Below are positions 25,175-26,612 of a stretch of DNA of 26,612 bases, piece after piece. The translations under genes were made by a program, and so were the position numbers. The stretch covers positions 1 to 26,612 of the forward strand of contig JBICIG010000069.1 in assembly GCA_043101605.1 (NCBI GenBank), given 5' to 3'. How positions within the stretch are numbered: the first letter of the stretch is position 1; every line of letters begins with the position of its first letter. The notes under the pieces were generated by a model, which was not told the origin of the DNA, searched no databases, and saw nothing but the letters and a program-made list of their open reading frames with translations. This DNA is from JBICIG01 sp043101605 (lineage in GTDB: Bacteria; Planctomycetota; Phycisphaerae; Phycisphaerales; UBA1924).

Positions 25175-26612
25175 ATGTGTGGAATCGTCGCGTACATCGG
25201 ATCCAAGCCCGCCAAGGCTCTGCTGCTCGAAGGACTCAAGCGGCTGGAATACCGCGGGTATGACTCGGCGGGGATGGCGGTCCTCAACGGCGGGCTGCAC
25301 CTCTGCAAGGCGGTCGGGCGCGTCGCGAACCTCGAAGAGAAGCTCGAGAAGCAGATCGGGTTCGACGGGACCATCGGGCTGGCGCACACACGGTGGGCGA
25401 CGCACGGCTCGGTCACCGAGCTGAACGCCCACCCCCACCGCGACGACAAGAGCGGGATCTGCCTGATCCACAACGGGATCATCGAGAACTACGCCGCCCT
25501 GCGCACCTACCTGAGCGAGCGCGGGCACGAGTTCCGCAGCGAGACCGACACCGAGGTGCTCGCGATGCTCATCGGCGAGCTGTACGAGGGCGACCTTGAG
25601 CTCGCGGTCCAGCGGGCTCTGCGCGAAGTGACCGGGGCTTACGCGATCGCGGTGATCTGCGAGCAGGAGCCGGATGTCATGGTCTGCGCACGCAAGGGCT
25701 CGCCGCTGATCGTGGGCATCGGGTCGAACGAGTACATCGTCGCGTCGGACGCGTCGGCGATCGTCGCGCACACGACCCAGGCGATCACGCTCGAAGATTA
25801 CAATGTCGTCAAGATCACGCGCGAGGGCTTCCGCACCTCGACGATCGACAACGACGAGGTCTCGCCGAAGGTGCTCCAGCTCGAGCTCGACCTCGAGCAG
25901 ATCGAGCTCGGTCGGTACGAGCACTTCATGCAGAAGGAGATCTTCGAGCAGCCCAACTCGCTGCGCAACACGATGCGCGGACGCTTCGACCACAAGGAGA
26001 ACAAGGTCGTCCTCGGCGGCCTGAGCGCGTTCAGCCCGGATCTGGTCAAGGCCAGGAAGATCATCCTCACCGGTCAGGGCACCGCCCTCCACGCCGCGAT
26101 GATCGGCGAGTACCTCATGGAGGACATCGCCAAGCTCCCGACCGAGACCGAGTACGCGAGCGAGTTCCGCTACCGCAATCCGATCATCGAGGACCGCACC
26201 GTGGTGATTGCCGTCAGCCAGTCGGGCGAGACGGCCGACACGCTCGCGGCGCTCCAGGAAGCCCGCGAACGCGGGGCGCTCTCGCTGGGCGTGGTCAATG
26301 TCGTGGGCTCCTCGATCGCGCGCGAGACCGACGCGGGCGTCTATCTCCGCGTGGGCCCCGAGATCGGCGTCGCGTCGACCAAGGCGTTCACGGGCCAGGT
26401 CGCGGTGCTGACGCTGATCGCGATCTACCTCGGGCGTCGACGCTTTACCTCGCCCGAGCGCTGCGGGGCGCTGATCGCCGAGATGCAGCGCGTGCCCGAC
26501 ATCATCGAGCGGGTGCTCGAGCAGAACGACCACATCCGCCGCGTGGTACGCGAGCAGTTGCAGCGGGACGACCGTCACCAGCGGGCTGATCGGCTCCATG
26601 ACCTCGGGGACA
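25175..26612 (+). CDS. glmS: Glutamine-fructose-6-phosphate aminotransferase (isomerizing), partial
   Basis: The N-terminal ~458 residues of GlmS, which makes glucosamine-6-phosphate from fructose-6-phosphate and glutamine, the first step to UDP-GlcNAc for the cell wall. ATG 25175 has CGGAGG upstream. The glutaminase domain starts at catalytic Cys2 (MCGIVAYIG) and has RLEYRGYDSAG, HTRWATHG and IHNGIIENY. The first sugar-isomerase domain has ILTGQGTALHA (297-306), ASEFRYRNP and AVSQSGETADT (346-356); the second is only begun (ASTKAFTGQ, 400-408). Where most members have CGTS, this one has QGTA. The frame stays open to the window edge, but homology to GlmS stops at about 26547: after NDHIRRVV the residues are foreign because the DNA there is inverted (next entry). 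Normal length is about 610, so about 150 residues are missing. Confidence 0.93.
   Translation, partial: MCGIVAYIGSKPAKALLLEGLKRLEYRGYDSAGMAVLNGGLHLCKAVGRVANLEEKLEKQIGFDGTIGLAHTRWATHGSVTELNAHPHRDDKSGICLIHNGIIENYAALRTYLSERGHEFRSETDTEVLAMLIGELYEGDLELAVQRALREVTGAYAIAVICEQEPDVMVCARKGSPLIVGIGSNEYIVASDASAIVAHTTQAITLEDYNVVKITREGFRTSTIDNDEVSPKVLQLELDLEQIELGRYEHFMQKEIFEQPNSLRNTMRGRFDHKENKVVLGGLSAFSPDLVKARKIILTGQGTALHAAMIGEYLMEDIAKLPTETEYASEFRYRNPIIEDRTVVIAVSQSGETADTLAALQEARERGALSLGVVNVVGSSIARETDAGVYLRVGPEIGVASTKAFTGQVAVLTLIAIYLGRRRFTSPERCGALIAEMQRVPDIIERVLEQNDHIRRVVREQLQRDDRHQRADRLHDLGD
26543..26612 (-). other. Inverted fragment of the glmS 3' end (fold-back junction)
   Basis: Read on the minus strand from 26611, this stretch encodes VPEVMEPISPLVTVVPLQLLAYHAA. 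That is the conserved C-terminal block of GlmS (consensus PL-x-PLQLLAYH-x-A, just before RG-x-DVDQPRNLAKSVTVE). It is thus glmS sequence pointing back into the plus-strand glmS gene. The join lies at a five-base inverted repeat, ACCAC (26529-26533) and GTGGT (26543-26547), with nine bases between. An amplification or assembly chimera at a contig end is the most likely cause. Confidence 0.8.

Noticed and set aside
24857..26599. A 580-codon minus-strand frame opposite glmS
   Set aside because: Only its first ~20 residues look like protein (the GlmS C-terminal block from the inverted fragment); the rest is the antisense of glmS.

Overview
The window is about two-thirds G+C and densely coded on both strands. 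Third codon positions are G/C-rich and GTG starts are frequent. The gene set is ordinary bacterial housekeeping: RarA, GyrB, ATP-dependent PEP carboxykinase, triosephosphate isomerase, SecG, a YicC-type RNase, CarB and GlmS. It also carries a DUF3052 protein, a secreted PDZ protein and an ECF sigma factor module. My inference is a planctomycete, most likely a Phycisphaerae-type organism; nothing in the window names a species. I see no insertion sequence, prophage, CRISPR array or other mobile element. The right end looks like a contig end with a fold-back join.

Left part (1-5836): the end of one gene, then a minus-strand pair of a PlsC-type acyltransferase and a YiiX-like papain-fold lipoprotein. 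Divergent from these is a plus-strand series: rarA, a 5-formyl-THF cyclo-ligase overlapping it by 4 bases, a membrane-anchored LysM/L,D-transpeptidase and a DUF3052 protein. Middle-left (5837-11094): gyrB with a short-repeat leader, then a PilZ / receiver-like / Hpt-like signalling protein, a fructosamine-kinase family protein, and a minus-strand tRNA-His.

Middle (11095-17516): pckA, tpiA and secG run in one direction, followed by yicC, an APH-fold kinase and a secreted PDZ/coiled-coil protein. Right part (17517-26612): carB on the minus strand; a minus-strand ArsR regulator translationally coupled to a double-SRPBCC protein; a divergent plus-strand ECF sigma factor, an overlapping membrane anti-sigma-like protein and a secreted protein of unknown function; and glmS, which runs off the end.

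Together the genes cover envelope building (GlmS, L,D-transpeptidase, PlsC, SecG), triose-phosphate and gluconeogenic carbon flow (PckA, TpiA), nucleotide and one-carbon supply (CarB, cyclo-ligase) and genome maintenance (GyrB, RarA). The least ordinary items are the signalling protein after gyrB, whose receiver domain has Glu at the phospho-acceptor position; the Cys-less anti-sigma module; AT-rich promoter-like elements placed for leaderless or nearly leaderless transcripts; and the last ~70 bases, which encode the conserved GlmS C-terminus on the wrong strand.
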